Notes: generated by a model not told the origin, from the letters alone. Positions 44,525-53,467 are shown, counted from the first letter of the stretch. The stretch is 64,000 nt of DNA from Blautia parvula (GCF_020215665.1 NZ_CP084061.1:4741001-4805000), one strand, 5' to 3'. A program made the numbers and translations.

Positions 44525-45528
44525 GAAAGAAGATATTAGCAGTCTGCGATGAGGAGGCGTCTTATGCCTGCAGCTTCACCGCATGGCTGGAGAGGAAGGG
44601 GCACTATCCCTTTGAGTTTATTGCTTTTACCGGGGCGGATAAGGTCTGCAGCTATGCCAGGCAGCATTCTGTGGAGCTGCTGCTGGTTGCGGAGGGGACC
44701 ATGTGCCCTGAGATCAGGGAGCTGCCTGTGGGCAGGCTTGTGATTTTGGACGAGGAGAACGGCACAGCGCCGGAAGAGCTGCCCGCTGTGTCAAAGTACC
44801 AGTCCTGCGAAAGAATCATGCAGGAGGTAACAGCCCTCTATGGGGAGGAAGTACGGTCAGAGGAAAGCGGGGCCTCTCCGGGAAGGAAGATGCACATTCT
44901 GGGAGTCTATTCCCCTCTGGGCCGGACGGGCAAAACTTCTTATGCACTTGCGCTGGGCCAGATACTGGCAGTACGGTATTCTGTTCTCTTTCTGAACCTC
45001 GAAGCCTACTCCGGTTTTGAGGACCTGCTTTCCTGCAGCTTTGAGCGGAACCTGGGAGATTTATTTTACTGCATAAGGCAGAAGAAAGGCCAGCCCGCAG
45101 TACAGCTTGCCGCAATGGTGCGGGAGGCCGGGGGTATGCACTATGTTCCTCCGGTCACCATCCCGGAGGATGTGGAACAGGTGACACAGGAAGAGTGGCA
45201 GGTCCTGTTCGAGGAGCTGAGACTTTACAGCACATATCAGGTAGTTCTCCTTGATTTTGGCACAGGGGTCAGCCGGGCGTCAGGGCTGCTGGATGAATGC
45301 AGCAGGATCTATATGCCTGTTCTGCAGGACCGGATTTCCGCGGCGAAGCTTGCCCAGTATGAGACATGGCTGAAAACTGCGGGAAGAGAGGATGTACTGG
45401 AAAAGACAAAGAGGATTCTCCTGCCGCCGGTGGACGGGGAAGGGGAGATGCCGTGGCCGGAGTGCCTTACCTCCGGAAGATTCGGAGATTATGTGAGAAA
45501 GCAGGTGCAGGATGGAGGCATTTTCTGA
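44521..45528 (+). CDS. tadZ: TadZ/CpaE-like ATPase
   Basis: TadZ helps place the Tad pilus machine at the cell pole. The 335-aa protein has a receiver-like N-terminal domain (1-105) without a convincing phospho-acceptor set. A ParA/MinD-type P-loop follows, SPLGRTGKTS (131-140). The later segment QVVLLDFGTGVSRASGLLDECSRIYMPV is a Walker B-like strand. It starts with TTG at 44521, 6 nt after GGGAGG, overlapping the tadV stop by 4 bp. Overlap with the next gene (17 bp) suggests coupled translation. Confidence 0.86.
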   Translation: MRKKILAVCDEEASYACSFTAWLERKGHYPFEFIAFTGADKVCSYARQHSVELLLVAEGTMCPEIRELPVGRLVILDEENGTAPEELPAVSKYQSCERIMQEVTALYGEEVRSEESGASPGRKMHILGVYSPLGRTGKTSYALALGQILAVRYSVLFLNLEAYSGFEDLLSCSFERNLGDLFYCIRQKKGQPAVQLAAMVREAGGMHYVPPVTIPEDVEQVTQEEWQVLFEELRLYSTYQVVLLDFGTGVSRASGLLDECSRIYMPVLQDRISAAKLAQYETWLKTAGREDVLEKTKRILLPPVDGEGEMPWPECLTSGRFGDYVRKQVQDGGIF

Positions 45529-46705
45529 GCTTAGGAGCCGTCTGATGGAAAGGCTGGACAGCATGTGGGAGAGTACGGATGAAGAGGTGATGGAGCTTAT
45601 TGACAGCCTGATCATGGAGGAGGGAAGAATGCTGGGCCTGAACCTTGGGCAGAAAAGCGCACTGCGGCAGGAACTGTTCTGCTCCGTCCGGAAACTGGAT
45701 GTCCTGCAGGAGCTATTGGAGGATCCCGGCGTTACGGAGATCATGGTGAATGGCTGGCAGTACATTTTTGTGGAGCGGGAGGGAAAGCTCTCCCCCTGGG
45801 GGAAACATTTTACATCCCCGGAAAAACTGGATGATGTGATACAGCAGATCGCCGGAAGGTGCAACCGGGTCATCAATACCCTGCACCCTATTGTGGATGC
45901 CAGACTGGAGAACGGTTCCAGGGTCAATGCGGTCATAGCACCCGCGGCGCTGAACGGCCCGATCCTCACTATCCGCCAGTTCCCGGAGGAGCCTGTCACT
46001 ATGGAGCGGCTGCTGTCCCTGGGAAGTGTGACCGAGGAGGCACTTAGGCTGCTGATCCCTCTGGTGCAGGCCAAGTACACGATCCTCATCGGAGGGGGAA
46101 CCGGGGCAGGGAAGACAACTATGCTGAATGCACTGTCCGCCTTCATTCCCGGGGATGAGAGGATCATAACCATTGAGGACAACGCGGAGCTGCAGATACA
46201 GGGGATTCCCAATCTGGTCAGGCTGGAGTGCAGGGCAGCCAACATTGAAGAGTCGCAGGAGATTTCCATGGCAGACCTTCTCAAGACCGCACTCAGAATG
46301 CGGCCTGACAGGATCATCGTGGGCGAGGTGAGAAGCGACGCGGAGGAACTGCTGCAGGCTGTCAATGTGGGGGCTGAGGGCAGCATGTCAACCATCCACG
46401 CCAATAGCTGCCGCGATATGGTCACAAGGCTGGAGACATTGGTTCTCATGGGAATCAATCTTCCGCTTCCGGCTGTCAGGAGGCAGATTGCGGCGGGGTT
46501 TGATCTGTTTGTCCACCTTGGCAGGCTCAGGGATAAGAGCCGCAGGCTGCTGGAAATCTGCGAGGTAGACGGGATGAATGAGGATGAAGTGCTGCTGCAC
46601 CCCCTGTTTCTGTATGAGGAGGATCAGGGCCTGGTGCAGAAAGGGAAGCTGAAACACAGGGAAAAATTAGAAAGGGCGGGGATCATACTTGAAGATGGAC
46701 TATGA
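45512..46705 (+). CDS. cpaF: CpaF/TadA secretion ATPase
   Basis: This is the hexameric motor ATPase that powers Flp pilus assembly. The 397-aa protein has the type II/IV secretion layout: a helical N-terminal domain, then the conserved RLENGSRVNAVIAPAALNGPILTIRQF. Walker A GGGTGAGKTT lies at 194-203, the Asp-box-like RIITIEDNAELQIQ follows, and then the Walker B/His-box stretch ALRMRPDRIIVGEVRSDAEELLQAVNVGAEGSMSTIHAN. ATG 45512 lies inside tadZ. All catalytic motifs are intact. Confidence 0.96.
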   Translation: MEAFSELRSRLMERLDSMWESTDEEVMELIDSLIMEEGRMLGLNLGQKSALRQELFCSVRKLDVLQELLEDPGVTEIMVNGWQYIFVEREGKLSPWGKHFTSPEKLDDVIQQIAGRCNRVINTLHPIVDARLENGSRVNAVIAPAALNGPILTIRQFPEEPVTMERLLSLGSVTEEALRLLIPLVQAKYTILIGGGTGAGKTTMLNALSAFIPGDERIITIEDNAELQIQGIPNLVRLECRAANIEESQEISMADLLKTALRMRPDRIIVGEVRSDAEELLQAVNVGAEGSMSTIHANSCRDMVTRLETLVLMGINLPLPAVRRQIAAGFDLFVHLGRLRDKSRRLLEICEVDGMNEDEVLLHPLFLYEEDQGLVQKGKLKHREKLERAGIILEDGL

Positions 46706-47432
46706 ACACTACAAACTGACAATTCTGGAATGGGCCAGATATCTGGGGGAGAGCGTACTTATCTGTGTGGTGATAGATGCGCTCTGCTACCAGAGCCTTA
46801 TCACCTTTTTATTCATGCTGCCCATTCCTTTCTGGTATATCAGGCAGAGGAAACGCCAGCTTCTGATGCTGCGGCGCAGGAGGCTTCACCATCAGTTCAG
46901 GGATGCACTCAACGCTCTGGGAGCCGGTATCTCAGCGGGTTATTCACTGGAAAACGCGGTTCTGGAGGCGGGAAAGGACATGAACCGCATATACGGTCCC
47001 GACAGGGAGATCTCAAGAGAGATGGCGTACATGGCAGCGCAGATGCGTGTCAGTGTTCCCGTGGAGAAGCTGTTTTATGATTTGGGGAGCAGAAGCCAGG
47101 TAGAAGATATCCGCAGCTTTTCCGAAATCCTGGCACAATCCAAACGCATGGGCGGCAATATGCGGGAGACTATACAGAACTGTGTCAGTATCATGGAGGA
47201 CAAGATTGACGTGAAAAAAGAGATTGACGCCATGCTGGCCGCAAGGAAAATGGAGCAGAACATGATGAGCTTCATGCCTGTGGGAATCATCCTCTATATG
47301 CGCCTGACATCGCCAGGATTTATGGATGTCCTGTATCACAATGCGGCAGGGGTCTGTATCATGACGATTTGTCTTGGCTGCTACGCAGCCGCATTTATCT
47401 GGGGCAGGAGGATTGTGGAGATTGAAGTCTGA
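46689..47432 (+). CDS. tadB: TadB inner-membrane platform protein (T2SSF domain)
   Basis: TadB and TadC form the membrane platform on which the pilus is built. The 247-aa protein has two N-terminal hydrophobic segments (about 18-50), a T2SSF domain with the typical FRDALNALGAGISAGYSLENAV, and two C-terminal membrane segments. The start is either TTG 46689 (GGGG at a suitable distance) or ATG 46695, and both lie inside cpaF. The cpaF overlap and gene order support the assignment. It is slightly shorter than many TadB proteins, which usually have an extra N-terminal domain. Confidence 0.9.
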   Translation: MKMDYEHYKLTILEWARYLGESVLICVVIDALCYQSLITFLFMLPIPFWYIRQRKRQLLMLRRRRLHHQFRDALNALGAGISAGYSLENAVLEAGKDMNRIYGPDREISREMAYMAAQMRVSVPVEKLFYDLGSRSQVEDIRSFSEILAQSKRMGGNMRETIQNCVSIMEDKIDVKKEIDAMLAARKMEQNMMSFMPVGIILYMRLTSPGFMDVLYHNAAGVCIMTICLGCYAAAFIWGRRIVEIEV

Positions 47433-48657
47433 AAAAATCTTTTCCCGAGAGAGAAAGGTCCTGGCTGCCGGAATCGCCGTGGTCCTTCTTGCAAACGCCG
47501 CCGGACTTACCCTGTACATCCTGGAAAAGAGGTCAGGTGACAGGGAAAACACGGAGTATCTGGAACGGCGTGAATTCGGTCAGGGGGATTATGAGGAGAA
47601 GCTGACTGTAAAGTCAGAGAAGGGAAACCAGGATATCACAGTACAGGTCCGCGAAAAGGAGTATGGAGAGGAAGAGGCAGAAGAAATCATTGAGCAGGTA
47701 AAAGAGGAGATGGACGCTCTGATTCGGGGAGAAAACAAGAGCCTGAACAAAGTGCAGCATCCGCTTTATCTGCCGGACCGCAGCCCTGATTTCCCGGTAA
47801 ATCTGTCCTGGAGCACAGACGCGCCTGAGATATTGGATTGGGAAGGGAAGATAAGGGAAAATGCTGCAGAAGGAGGCACCGGCGTGAAGCTTACCTGCGA
47901 CCTGAGTCTGGGGGAGGCAGAGGGGCGGTGGGAGAAAGAAGTCACCGTTTACCCGGAGCTGGTATCCCATAAGATAAAACTGGAAAGGGAGATACAAAGG
48001 GCAGTGGATGCGCAGAATCCGGCCTCCGGGGATAAGGTAAAACTCCCAAAAGAAGTGGATGGAACCAAGGTCATTTTTCGGAAAGAACAGAGCGGAAACG
48101 GATTGCTCATATCCTTGTTCGGCACCTTGCTGGGCCTGCTGATCCTGCCGCTGTACAGAGAAAAAGAAAAGGAAAAAGAGAGAAAGAAAAAGGCCGAAAT
48201 GCAGGCAGATTACCCCGATATCGTGAGCAGAATACTGCTGTTTCTGCAGGCCGGTCTGACCGTGCACAGTGCCATGGAGAAGATCGCAAAAGACTATATA
48301 AATACCTGCAGAATATACGGGAGAAAGAGGCGTCCGGCGTATGAAGAACTGGTGGAAACCTACCGCGAAATGGAGGGCGGAATGGCAGAGGTTCAGGCAT
48401 ATGAACGGTTTGGAAACCGCTGTGATTCACCGGAATATAAGGTCCTTTCCGTGCTTCTTGTCCAGAATCTGAAGAAGGGAAACCGGGGAGTTCTGGCACT
48501 TCTTGAGCGGGAGTCTGCAGCCGCTATAGAGGAGCGGAAACGAAAGGCGAAAATATGCGGTGAACAGGCGTCTGCAAAGCTTTTGGGGCCTATGTTCATA
48601 CAGCTTGCACTGGTAATGGCACTGGTTATGATCCCGGCTTTTTTAAGCTTTTATTAG
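47422..48657 (+). CDS. tadC: TadC platform protein with inserted Ig-like domain
   Basis: The 411-aa protein ends with a T2SSF domain (about 260-405: YPDIVSRILLFLQAGLTVHSAMEKI and the final two membrane helices) like TadC. Its N-terminal part is unusual. TM1 (13-34) is followed by an acidic coiled region and then residues about 110-178. These resemble an atrophied bacterial Ig-like domain: LYLPDRSPDFPVNLSWSTDAPEILDWEGKI, then GTGVKLTCDLSLG and KEVTVYPE. A second membrane segment (226-245) leads to the T2SSF part. The likely start is TTG 47422, inside tadB. The Ig-like region would face outside the membrane. Confidence 0.85.
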   Translation: MKSEKIFSRERKVLAAGIAVVLLANAAGLTLYILEKRSGDRENTEYLERREFGQGDYEEKLTVKSEKGNQDITVQVREKEYGEEEAEEIIEQVKEEMDALIRGENKSLNKVQHPLYLPDRSPDFPVNLSWSTDAPEILDWEGKIRENAAEGGTGVKLTCDLSLGEAEGRWEKEVTVYPELVSHKIKLEREIQRAVDAQNPASGDKVKLPKEVDGTKVIFRKEQSGNGLLISLFGTLLGLLILPLYREKEKEKERKKKAEMQADYPDIVSRILLFLQAGLTVHSAMEKIAKDYINTCRIYGRKRRPAYEELVETYREMEGGMAEVQAYERFGNRCDSPEYKVLSVLLVQNLKKGNRGVLALLERESAAAIEERKRKAKICGEQASAKLLGPMFIQLALVMALVMIPAFLSFY

Positions 48658-48698
48658 AGCATAACAGGGTGAAAATATGTGGAAAGGGGGTGATAAAT

Positions 48699-48866
48699 AT
48701 GAATGTATTCAGGGAGTTTTATGAGGATGAATCAGGGATCACGGTGATTGAAATTGTGCTCGTGTTAGTGGTTCTTATAGGGCTTGTCATCATCTTTAAA
48801 AAGCAGCTTACCAGTCTGATACAGAGTATTCTGTCCAAGATCACAAGCCAGAGCAACAGTATTTAG
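48699..48866 (+). CDS. flp: Flp-family pilin (Flp1-like)
   Basis: This is the main structural subunit of the Tad pilus. The 55-aa protein has a short acidic leader (MNVFREFYEDESG) and then the class III-type cleavage site after Gly13, with Glu18 at position +5 of the mature chain (ITVIE). A 17-residue hydrophobic helix follows (IVLVLVVLIGLVIIF), then an amphipathic tail. ATG 48699 has AAAGGGGGTGAT. Its small size and position after tadC fit Flp1-like pilins of clostridia. Confidence 0.88.
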   Translation: MNVFREFYEDESGITVIEIVLVLVVLIGLVIIFKKQLTSLIQSILSKITSQSNSI

Positions 48867-48876
48867 AGAGGTTGTT

Positions 48877-50283
48877 ATGAGACAAAAGGGAAGTATGACC
48901 ATTGCCATGTGTATGATGCTCTCTGTCATGCTTGGAATCGTGGCGGCAGGCATAAAGCTCTGCAGAGAACAGTATGCCCGGGTACAGGCCGTGAATGCGG
49001 CAGATACGGGACTGTATTCTGTATTCTCCGAGTATGAGAGGGATCTTCTGGAGGATTACGATTTATTCTTCCTGGACAGCGGTTACGGCAGAGGCGCCAT
49101 TGATGCTTACCATGTGGTACAGCAGATGGAAAACTCCATGGCTCTGACTCTAAAAAGCGGCATCCGGGGAAGTAGGCAGGAGAGCTGTTCCATTACAGGA
49201 TACAGACTGGCCACGGATAATGCGGGGGAGGCATTCTGTGCGCAGGCGGCAGAAGCTGTCAGGGAACATCTGGGCACAGCGGCTGTCAAACGCCTGAAGG
49301 AGTATTTAGGCAATACCAAAGAGGTGACAGAACAGCAGCAGGCGCAAAAGGATGCCGGCGCGCCTCCTATGCCTGAGGTGCAGGCACCGGAGGAAACCGT
49401 ACAGGAGAATACGGATGCGCCGCAGATCACCCCGGAAAATAATCCCCTGGAAATCATCAAACGAATACGGTCCATGGGGATTCTGGGTCTGGTTCTTCCG
49501 GATGATGCAGTGATTTCCGAAAAGGAAGCAGATGTTTCCGTTTTCACTTCAAACCGAAATCTGCAGAAAGGCATGGGAGATATAAAAGGCCGGGAATCCG
49601 GGGGATCTGATAAACTTTTTCTCCAGGCGTATGCCATGAATAAGCTTGGAACCTACAGGGAACCGGGAAATCCGGGAGCCCTTGACTACCAGGTGGAGTA
49701 CATTGTGGGAGGCAGAGGCAGCGACAGGGAGAACCTGAAGAAGACGGTAAACAGGATTTTACTGCTTCGGGAGGCAGCGAATGCGGCGTACCTCTATACA
49801 GACCCGGAGAAGCGGGCACAGTCCGGTGCGCTGGCTGCGTCCCTGTGTACTGCGCTGCTGATACCGGAGGGTGCTTTCGTTGTGGAAAAACTGCTGCTTC
49901 TGGGATGGGCTTACGGAGAAAGTCTTCTGGATGTGCGTCAGCTCATGGCAGGCGGAAAAGTCCCCCTGGTTAAGACCGGTGCAGGCTGGCAGTTAGAGCT
50001 TTCCAATATCGGACAGATATTTACCATGCTGCAGGAGGGACAGGCAAAGAATACTTCCGGGCTGGATTATAACGATTACCTGCAGATACTGTTGTTTGCA
50101 TCCTCGGGACACAGCCTGGCATTCCGCTGCATGGATATGATAGAGCAGAATATACGGCTCAAACCCGGAAAAGAAAACTTCCGTATAGACTCCTGCATGG
50201 AGTGTCTGGAGATAGAAACCCGTTTTTTAAGCCCATCGGGAAACCAATGGACAGCAGTCAGAAACTACGGATACGATATGTAA
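48877..50283 (+). CDS. DUF5702 membrane-anchored protein of the tad operon
   Basis: The 468-aa protein matches the DUF5702 family seen in clostridial tad loci. The N-terminus MRQKGSMTIAMCMMLSVMLGIVAAGIKLCREQYARVQAVNAADTGLYSVFSEYERDLLEDYDLFFLDSGYG shows a TadG-like single membrane segment (about 6-26) followed by the conserved region with the Y-D-L-F-F-L-D motif. The rest is probably extracellular, with a Pro/Glu/Gln-rich linker near residues 150-190. Likely a minor pseudopilin or structural partner of the pilus. Its exact function is unknown. Confidence 0.85.
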   Translation: MRQKGSMTIAMCMMLSVMLGIVAAGIKLCREQYARVQAVNAADTGLYSVFSEYERDLLEDYDLFFLDSGYGRGAIDAYHVVQQMENSMALTLKSGIRGSRQESCSITGYRLATDNAGEAFCAQAAEAVREHLGTAAVKRLKEYLGNTKEVTEQQQAQKDAGAPPMPEVQAPEETVQENTDAPQITPENNPLEIIKRIRSMGILGLVLPDDAVISEKEADVSVFTSNRNLQKGMGDIKGRESGGSDKLFLQAYAMNKLGTYREPGNPGALDYQVEYIVGGRGSDRENLKKTVNRILLLREAANAAYLYTDPEKRAQSGALAASLCTALLIPEGAFVVEKLLLLGWAYGESLLDVRQLMAGGKVPLVKTGAGWQLELSNIGQIFTMLQEGQAKNTSGLDYNDYLQILLFASSGHSLAFRCMDMIEQNIRLKPGKENFRIDSCMECLEIETRFLSPSGNQWTAVRNYGYDM

Positions 50284-50307
50284 AAAGCAGAAAAGGGAGG
50301 GGAGCAG

Positions 50308-51153
50308 ATGCCCGATGTAAAAGACAGACAAAGATGTAATAGAAAGGATTGGTACTCTCTTCAGCAAAAAGGCAGTCTGACACTGGAAAGCGCGGCAGTG
50401 CTCCCCCTCTATTTTCTGGCAATGGTGATGCTGGTCAGTATGATGGATATCTTCCGGATACAGACAATTCTGGTATCTTCTCTGAGTCAGAGTGCCAAGG
50501 AGCTGGGGATGTATGCCTACAGCATAGACGGGGAGAGCAGATCACCGGTTGGTGCCGTGACAGACGCGGCATGTATTGTTTATGCCTCAGCGGAGGTTCA
50601 GAAGAGAGTAAAAGGCGAGAACCTCACGGGAATTGTGGGAAAACAGGCAGGGATTACACTGCTGGGGTCATCATACAGGGATGGCATCGTAACATTGAAA
50701 GCAAATTATCTGTACAAAAGCCCTGTGTCGCTCTTTCCGGTTTTTCCGGTGAAGATAGAAGCTGCCGCCGCCGCACAGGCCTGGCTGGGATATAACGGGG
50801 ACAAATACGGCAATACGGATGACAGTCCCGGCGGGGAGATGGTATATGTGACAGACTATGAAAGTGTATATCACACATCAGGGGACTGTACCCATATAAA
50901 ACTGGCGGTAAAGCACGTGGGGATGCAGAGTGCAGTACAGGGAAGAAACGAGTATGGGGATAAATACTACCCCTGTGAAAAGTGTATGAGAGGACATGAG
51001 AAGGATGGGTTTGTATACATTACAGACAAGGGGAACCGTTACCACAGTGACAGCGCATGCGGCGGCCTTTCCCGCCATGTGCGGTTCATGAAAAAATCCG
51101 AGGCGGACAACAGAAATCTCTGTTCACGCTGCGGACAAAAACAGGGGGATTAG
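50308..51153 (+). CDS. TadE-like protein with two C-terminal Cys-rich YH-C-CxxC repeats
   Basis: The 281-aa protein opens with a TadE/pseudopilin-like signal: KGSLTLESAAVLPLYFLAMVMLVSMMDIF, with Gly22, Glu27 and a membrane helix (about 28-50). The extracellular part ends in two related repeats. Repeat 1 (about 178-226) has VYVTDYESVYH, Cys194 and PCEKC (Cys223/226). Repeat 2 (about 235-275) has VYITDKGNRYH, Cys251 and LCSRC (Cys272/275). Similar V-Y-YH-C-C-C modules occur at the ends of some competence and nuclease proteins. It starts at ATG 50308 with GGGAGGGGA. The repeat could bind metal or form disulfides. Confidence 0.82.
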   Translation: MPDVKDRQRCNRKDWYSLQQKGSLTLESAAVLPLYFLAMVMLVSMMDIFRIQTILVSSLSQSAKELGMYAYSIDGESRSPVGAVTDAACIVYASAEVQKRVKGENLTGIVGKQAGITLLGSSYRDGIVTLKANYLYKSPVSLFPVFPVKIEAAAAAQAWLGYNGDKYGNTDDSPGGEMVYVTDYESVYHTSGDCTHIKLAVKHVGMQSAVQGRNEYGDKYYPCEKCMRGHEKDGFVYITDKGNRYHSDSACGGLSRHVRFMKKSEADNRNLCSRCGQKQGD

Positions 51154-51594
51154 ATGACAGAAAAGATAACAGCAGGTATTTTTCTTGCATTTATGGGGTG
51201 GGAAGATTCGAGAGGGAAAACGGTTTCTGTCCGGAAGATTCTTTTATTTTTTGCGGGCAGCCTTATCTGTACAGCCTTAAAAATAAAAGAAGTTCCGGGG
51301 GAACTGTGGGATGTATCACGGGATGTTATGCTGGGCAGTCTGCCCGGTATCTCTCTTTTGCTCTTTGGGAAACTGTCCGGCTGGGCTGTGGGCAGCGCAG
51401 ATGGAATCATTGTATTGGTGCTGGGAATCTATCTGGGCTTCTGGCAGGTTTTAAGTGTACTGTCGGGCGCGTTTTTAACGGCTGTTATGGCTGCCGGATT
51501 TTTACTGGCAGTGAAGAAAAAAGACAGGAAGTATGAGATACCGTTTATTCCCTTTTTATTTGCCGGGATGATGTTTAGCATTATCACAGGATGA
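51154..51594 (+). CDS. Second prepilin peptidase-like protein (A24 family)
   Basis: The 146-aa membrane protein has four or five hydrophobic segments and two suitably placed aspartates: Asp18 in GWEDSRGKTVSVRK and Asp83 in GSADGIIVL. The C-terminal IPFIPFLFAGMM is typical of A24 peptidases. The second motif is degenerate (GSADG in place of GxGDxK). ATG 51154 follows the previous stop directly (TAGATG), so translation is coupled. It may process pseudopilins such as its two TadE-like neighbours, in parallel with the first peptidase at the start of the operon. Confidence 0.8.
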   Translation: MTEKITAGIFLAFMGWEDSRGKTVSVRKILLFFAGSLICTALKIKEVPGELWDVSRDVMLGSLPGISLLLFGKLSGWAVGSADGIIVLVLGIYLGFWQVLSVLSGAFLTAVMAAGFLLAVKKKDRKYEIPFIPFLFAGMMFSIITG

Positions 51595-51606
51595 TACAGG
51601 AGAGAT

Positions 51607-52032
51607 ATGGATAGAAAAGACAGAAAAAAATTCGTATGCAGGGGGAGTTATACGCTGGAAGCGGCCTGCATCAGCGGTGTTTGGATGCTGACAGTGTTTG
51701 CGGTTCTGCTGTTGCTGACAGGAACCATAAAAAGAGGAGTATACACAGCAAAGGCATATGAGACGGCTGTGGCAGGCAGCACGGAGGCTGTGCGCAGGCA
51801 GGGAGACGGGTTGGAAACTGCCCGGGAACGGCTTGCAGGTGAAAACGGAAATTATTCTGTAAACGGCAGCAAAAGGGAGATTACAGTCAATTATGAGGAA
51901 TATGTGAAATATCCTTTTGCAGGTCTGCAGTGGCATATACAGGGCAATGCAAAAAGTAAAGTAATCCGCCCGGTGTCCTTTATCGGGAAGGTGAGAAGTG
52001 TGAGAAAATGGAAGGAAGAACTGATGGATTAA
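51607..52032 (+). CDS. TadE-like pseudopilin, 141 aa
   Basis: The protein has a basic N-terminus and a TadE-type signal segment: CRGSYTLEAACISGVWMLTVFAVLLLLTGTI, with Glu19 after the Gly-containing cleavage region and one membrane helix (about 20-42). The rest (43-141) is a small extracellular domain ending VRKWKEELMD. It lies 12 bp after the second peptidase. Likely a minor pilin needed for pilus initiation. The family is diverse, so the call rests on the N-terminus and location. Confidence 0.8.
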   Translation: MDRKDRKKFVCRGSYTLEAACISGVWMLTVFAVLLLLTGTIKRGVYTAKAYETAVAGSTEAVRRQGDGLETARERLAGENGNYSVNGSKREITVNYEEYVKYPFAGLQWHIQGNAKSKVIRPVSFIGKVRSVRKWKEELMD

Positions 52033-52093
52033 GCGGCGAGTTCCGGATGAAACAGAAAAAAGTACGGTTGTTCCGGGAAAAGGGGGAAAGAAA

Positions 52094-53467
52094 ATGCAGG
52101 CAGAGTACAGAAGAGAGATGAATCACAGCTATCTGGTACTGAAGGCAGGCGGTGCAGTAAATCCGCAGGGATATGAGATAAAAATGCTTCTTCATAACCA
52201 GCCGCCGGGACTGCTTCCCCTCTCTGTGCGTTATATAGACGGAGAACCCCTGTTTTATTATGAGGTGACATCCAGACAAAGCATCTTTGTGATGTATGAG
52301 GCGAAGAAGTTCGGAAAGGCGGATTTGGAACAGATATTCCGGGCCGCCGCGGACATAATGGAGGGATTGGAGGAATACCTGCTGGATGTAGGAACAATAC
52401 TGTTCAATCCCAAATATATTTATATGGATACAGAACGGCAGCACCTTTATTTTTGCTGCTTTCCTGCAGAACGGAATCAGGAACAGAGCGGCATATTAGA
52501 GCTTACAGAATACATCCTTCCGAAAATAGACCATAAGGATGCAGGTGCCGTTGTTCTGGGATATGGAGTATACCGGGAGAGTGTGGAGACCGGAACGGGA
52601 GCAGATGAGATTCGCAGAGAACTTAGGAAAGTATCCCGGGAATCTGTAAAAGAAGAGGAGTACAGGGAGAAAAGGGTGTGCGCAGAGCAGGAGTTCAGTG
52701 GAGAGCCGGTGATGACAGAGGAGAAGAGAAAACAGGCTCTGGATGCCTTTTTTGAGGAGGAGGAAGACGTGGAGGAAAAACATCCGCTTTTAAATGCCGT
52801 GGGGTGTATTTTTACACTGGCGGCAGCAGCCATATGTGTCTATCTGCTTCTTCATTATGAGATTGCCAATGCGCTGCAGGTCTGCATAGGAATAGTAGTG
52901 GCCGCATCGGCTGCCGCTGTGGCTTTCGTTATGTTCCGGCTGAAGAACAAAAGGGAAGAGAAAAAGAAGCAGAAGCATGAGTTGGACCGGTTAGAAGCAT
53001 GGGGATGGGAGCGGGATACCGAATATGAAAGAGAAGAGGAGAGGAATACGGAAAAACAGGAAGATAACGGCAAAAAAGAGAAGGATATAAAGCCGGACGA
53101 TTTTGAGTCCTGCGGACCGACGATTCTTCTCTCAGCGGGGAAACGAAATGATGAAAATGCGTGTTTGCTCTGGGAGGAGGAGGGAAATCAAAAGCGGTTT
53201 GTGCTTGATAAAGAGATTGAGATCATTGGAAAGCTAACAGCAGCGGCGGATATATGTCTGAGACATCCTGCGGTAAGCAGGATACATGGCAGAATACGCA
53301 GAGAAGAAAATGATTTTTTTATATCGGATTTAAATTCAAAGAACGGTACCCTTTTAAATGACAGAATCCTGGAACCGGAGCAGGAATATTTGCTGCATAA
53401 TGGTGACAAGATAAGTATTGCGGGAACGGAGTTACAGTACCTTAATTTTCAGAATAAGAGGGCCTGA
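52094..53467 (+). CDS. DUF6382/FHA-domain membrane protein ending the tad operon
   Basis: The 457-aa protein has an N-terminal DUF6382-like region (about 1-165, LVLKAGGAVNPQGYEIKMLLHNQ), an acidic linker, two membrane segments (about 236-256 and 262-282) and a long charged coiled stretch. The C-terminal FHA domain (about 365-457) carries the phosphothreonine-binding pattern RHPAVSRIHGRI...DLNSKNGTLLND. FHA domains bind phosphorylated threonine, so the tad machine may be regulated by a Ser/Thr kinase. No kinase lies nearby. ATG 52094 follows GGGGGAAAG. Confidence 0.88.
   Translation: MQAEYRREMNHSYLVLKAGGAVNPQGYEIKMLLHNQPPGLLPLSVRYIDGEPLFYYEVTSRQSIFVMYEAKKFGKADLEQIFRAAADIMEGLEEYLLDVGTILFNPKYIYMDTERQHLYFCCFPAERNQEQSGILELTEYILPKIDHKDAGAVVLGYGVYRESVETGTGADEIRRELRKVSRESVKEEEYREKRVCAEQEFSGEPVMTEEKRKQALDAFFEEEEDVEEKHPLLNAVGCIFTLAAAAICVYLLLHYEIANALQVCIGIVVAASAAAVAFVMFRLKNKREEKKKQKHELDRLEAWGWERDTEYEREEERNTEKQEDNGKKEKDIKPDDFESCGPTILLSAGKRNDENACLLWEEEGNQKRFVLDKEIEIIGKLTAAADICLRHPAVSRIHGRIRREENDFFISDLNSKNGTLLNDRILEPEQEYLLHNGDKISIAGTELQYLNFQNKRA

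Noticed and set aside
45280-46458. Long minus-strand open frame opposite cpaF
   Set aside because: Ser- and Arg-rich shadow of an intact motor ATPase gene.
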